A DNA stretch of 64,000 nt from Trogon surrucura (Eukaryota > Chordata > Aves > Trogoniformes > Trogonidae): the NCBI GenBank assembly GCA_020746105.1, contig CM036619.1, positions 12,252,238-12,316,237 on the forward strand, in the 5' to 3' direction. The stretch's first letter is position 1. Each line of letters starts with the position of its first letter. Position numbers and translations under genes: made by a program. Below are positions 61,424 through 64,000 of the stretch, piece by piece. Under the pieces are notes generated by a model. It was not told the origin of the DNA, did no database searches, and worked only from the letters and a program-made list of their open reading frames with translations.

Positions 61424-64000
61424 TTCCTCAATATCCAACAATGTCATCTCTAAACCAGTCTTCTGGAATGTAGCTGAAAGTGAGTTCAAGTCCTCTCAAG
61501 CAAACAAGAAAGTAGTGAATCTGGGTTTCCTATATTCTATCAAAGAAAAAATGTGAGTAGAAGGAATAAAAGTGGGAGGAGTGTGGGAGACTACTAGAAC
61601 TTGTAAAGGAAGGACCAGCACAGAACACCATTAGCTGACTGTGCCCACAGCTGCACCCGAACTACCACTTGTGAATGATTTCTAAAGTTTCATCTTATTT
61701 TCTATCCAGCTTCTGTTAAAAAACTGCAAATCAAACTACAATACTTGGATTCGGGTAAAGCATTTTGCTGTAGCTGAATAAAGTCTTCCGAGGTTTTTTT
61801 TTTTTGCAAAGGGAAGTGTTTTTCAGTTTGTATTTAAACATTTATTTTATTCAGCAAGTAACTGAAAAAGAATCTCATCTCTACTTAATTATTTTTTAAA
61901 GTAAGATGAGCCAGATGTGTCTGTTACATTACAGACTACTTCCAATGAAAAAAAAAATCATCTTGTGTTACAAGCCATTTTCCTGTAGGCTATGACTGTC
62001 TGAAATGGGAAGAAACAAAACTCAGTGACCCAGCAGGCTCCTGCCAATCCCATGGAAATGAAACTCAAGTACATTATATTGTAAAGAGAATCAGAATTTC
62101 ATCAGAAATGGACCATGCAGGGTCTGAATGCCCATTTTGAAACATCCCAGTTGCTGAATGCCCACTTGGAAACATCTCAAGGGCCCAGCATTTCCAGTGA
62201 GTGGATGTTGCACACATTCTGAAAACAGAGTCATCTCAGTGGGCACAGAGAAGCTAATGCCGTCAGTATTACTAACCACTTTTAAAAATAACTTACTATA
62301 TTATTCTATAATAGAGTAATCATGAAACTTTTGCTCAATATGAAACTCCCTTAAATTCCATTGCCAGCACAATTAGGCCAACAGTGCTTTTGAAAGCAAC
62401 TTCCTTACAGTACTTTTTTTTTTTTTTTCCCAAGGCAAAAAAGTCACAATGATCCCAGTTTAGGCTAGAGAGCAGTAACAAAGATCTGTATTACCAGGTA
62501 TTTCTGCCAGAGTATCCAAACAGACTGCAATGTAGAGAAGGGCAATACCTCTGAACACCTATTGACACTGTAGTAATACCTAATGAAATATTCTCACAGA
62601 GAGCTTGATTTAGCAAAATACTCCCAACATGTGCTAACGGGCTTTGCTGAATAAAATCCAAAGTAAAATATTATTTAACACAAATAGAGATGGTTTAATT
62701 CAGGCTGAGGCACACAAATAATAAAAAGACATCTACGAATCTCTCATACAAGTAAACAGTTTGCTACGGAACAGAAAGAGAAAAAAAGTCTTTATATCAT
62801 ATCTATATATTTTTTGCTACTGTAACCTGTGTATTTGATGACACACCTACAGCATCAAGACATGAGGACAGGCAATGTGTACATGCTTCCCCAAATAAAA
62901 ACAGATACTTGCTTGAGTAAATATTAATGCTCAAAAAATTTCAAGGCTACTTCCTTCCCTTCAGGCAAAAGACACCAGCACCTGAGCAGCACTTTTCTCC
63001 TTACTAAATACATTCCAAGGTGACACTAAAGATAATATTTATTTTATCAATTACCATCCACTTAATTTTGTACAAAGACCAATTTAAAGTTAACAAAGAC
63101 AGTGTAACTAGTAAGCAGAAATACTGAAAGGAGGATAAAGCATTTATAAGATGCAACAGTTATGAGAAGCAACTCAAGCTCTCTTCTGTCATAATTCTGA
63201 ATCACTTTCCTAGCACTATGGTGATATCCATCCAGCGCTACTGTGCTCTGTTCAGCGAATGAGTAAATCAGCATTCCTCAGAACTATGGCATCCACGGGC
63301 CCAAGAAGAACAGAAACACAAGTTATGTTGATGGCCAAGCAGCAAGAAAACATCAAAGCTGAGGTTCATGTACCTTTTCTTTGTCAACAAAGGGAGTTTC
63401 ACAGGTCATTTCCCCAGGCACTCATTCTTGCTGTTCTCTCTGTATTCCTCCTCTGCTGCCCCTCAGCTAGGATAATACAGTTTTTCACACGGTTACACTA
63501 TAAATTGGACTAATGAAACAACCCAAGCTAAAAATAGCATTCAGTTCTCCAAAATCAAACAAAACCAAACCAAGCTCTCTCCCCTCCCAAACAACAACAA
63601 AACACAACCCAAAACCACGGTATGCCAGTAACTGAATCTGAAGTGCAGATACACAAACAGTAGTATCAGTGCAGCTGAGGGGGTGGCAAACTGTAGCAGG
63701 GTGGAGTTGGGGGGAAATAACTTTCTCAGCCAACCGTTTGCCAGGAAAAAGGTAGAGGAACCACACCTGCATTTTCTAATCAAGTACAAAGCATATGTTA
63801 TCTTTACACAGAAATCTGACTAATCTCTCCCAAAATAAATAACAAAACCCTCTTTATTTTCCTAAATACATATATCTATCTCTATCCTTCTCAGTGGATT
63901 TCAACATATGATGAAACTAAGGCTGAAAACAACATTCATTAACAATTTTAATGGGAAAGGATTTTCCCATGACTAACAAGCTTCTTGCCCGTGGAGGCGT
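61424..64000. other. NSMCE2: Upstream NSMCE2 intron, nothing recognised
   Basis: AT-rich sequence. It holds a direct duplication of about 30 bp at 62123-62182 and a poly-T run near 62415. Open frames to the window end carry no recognised domain. Confidence 0.4.
62123..62182 (+). repeat. Imperfect 30-bp direct duplication
   Basis: CTGAATGCCCATTTTGAAAC (62123) recurs as CTGAATGCCCACTTGGAAAC (62153), each continuing with ATC[CT]CA. Two units with a few differences. Confidence 0.85.

Noticed and set aside
57590-62430. Poly-T runs near 57598 and 62415 as retrogene poly-A tails
   Set aside because: No adjacent open frame or known mRNA sequence, and no target-site duplication.

Overview
The window looks like a bird genome. 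The evidence is the number of CR1 (chicken repeat 1) LINE fragments with their ATTCTATGATTCTGTGA-type 3' tails, an endogenous retrovirus family common in birds, and a tRNA-Ile/CR1 composite SINE-like element. I saw no mammalian L1 or Alu. Base composition is AT-rich except for one sharp CpG island. No bacterial-style operon, CRISPR array or phage is present.

The only protein-coding gene I can support is NSMCE2 (MMS21), the SUMO E3 ligase of the SMC5/6 genome-maintenance complex, on the minus strand. Two internal coding exons are visible. The upstream exon (55769-55875) and the downstream exon (21328-21481) each have good splice sites and join in frame, giving a stretch that aligns with roughly residues 53-140 of vertebrate NSMCE2. 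The intron between them is about 34.3 kb. Upstream exons, the promoter and the SP-RING exons are not recognised and presumably lie outside the window. Essentially the whole window would then be NSMCE2 intron.

From low to high coordinates: 1-7888 is unremarkable DNA with one AP-1-like palindrome. 7889-9604 is a 90-bp-arm inverted repeat with a young CR1 inserted in one arm. 11658-12220 is a CR1. 12865-16142 is a degenerate minus-strand ERVK-like provirus with two LTRs, a Lys-type primer binding site and a polypurine tract, no gag/pol/env, and a CR1 inside it. 21328-21481 is an NSMCE2 exon. 23356-23720 is a CR1. 26345-26550 is a fossil MIR-like SINE. 31711-31864 is the tRNA-Ile/CR1 composite. 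34205-34460 is a possible conserved regulatory element. 37322-42580 is a pile of nested CR1s of different ages. 49050-50117 is a CR1 that still shows reverse-transcriptase motifs, followed by a hairpin and a short tandem repeat. 54841-55280 is an intragenic CpG island with a strong CTCF-type motif and a G-quadruplex-prone run. 55769-55875 is an NSMCE2 exon with a 27-bp minisatellite just upstream. The rest, to 64000, is intronic.

I did not find a new multi-gene system. The items most worth a second look are the intragenic CpG island/CTCF site, the tRNA-Ile/CR1 composite, and the inverted repeat split by a CR1. All calls are by eye. No alignment or database search was run.
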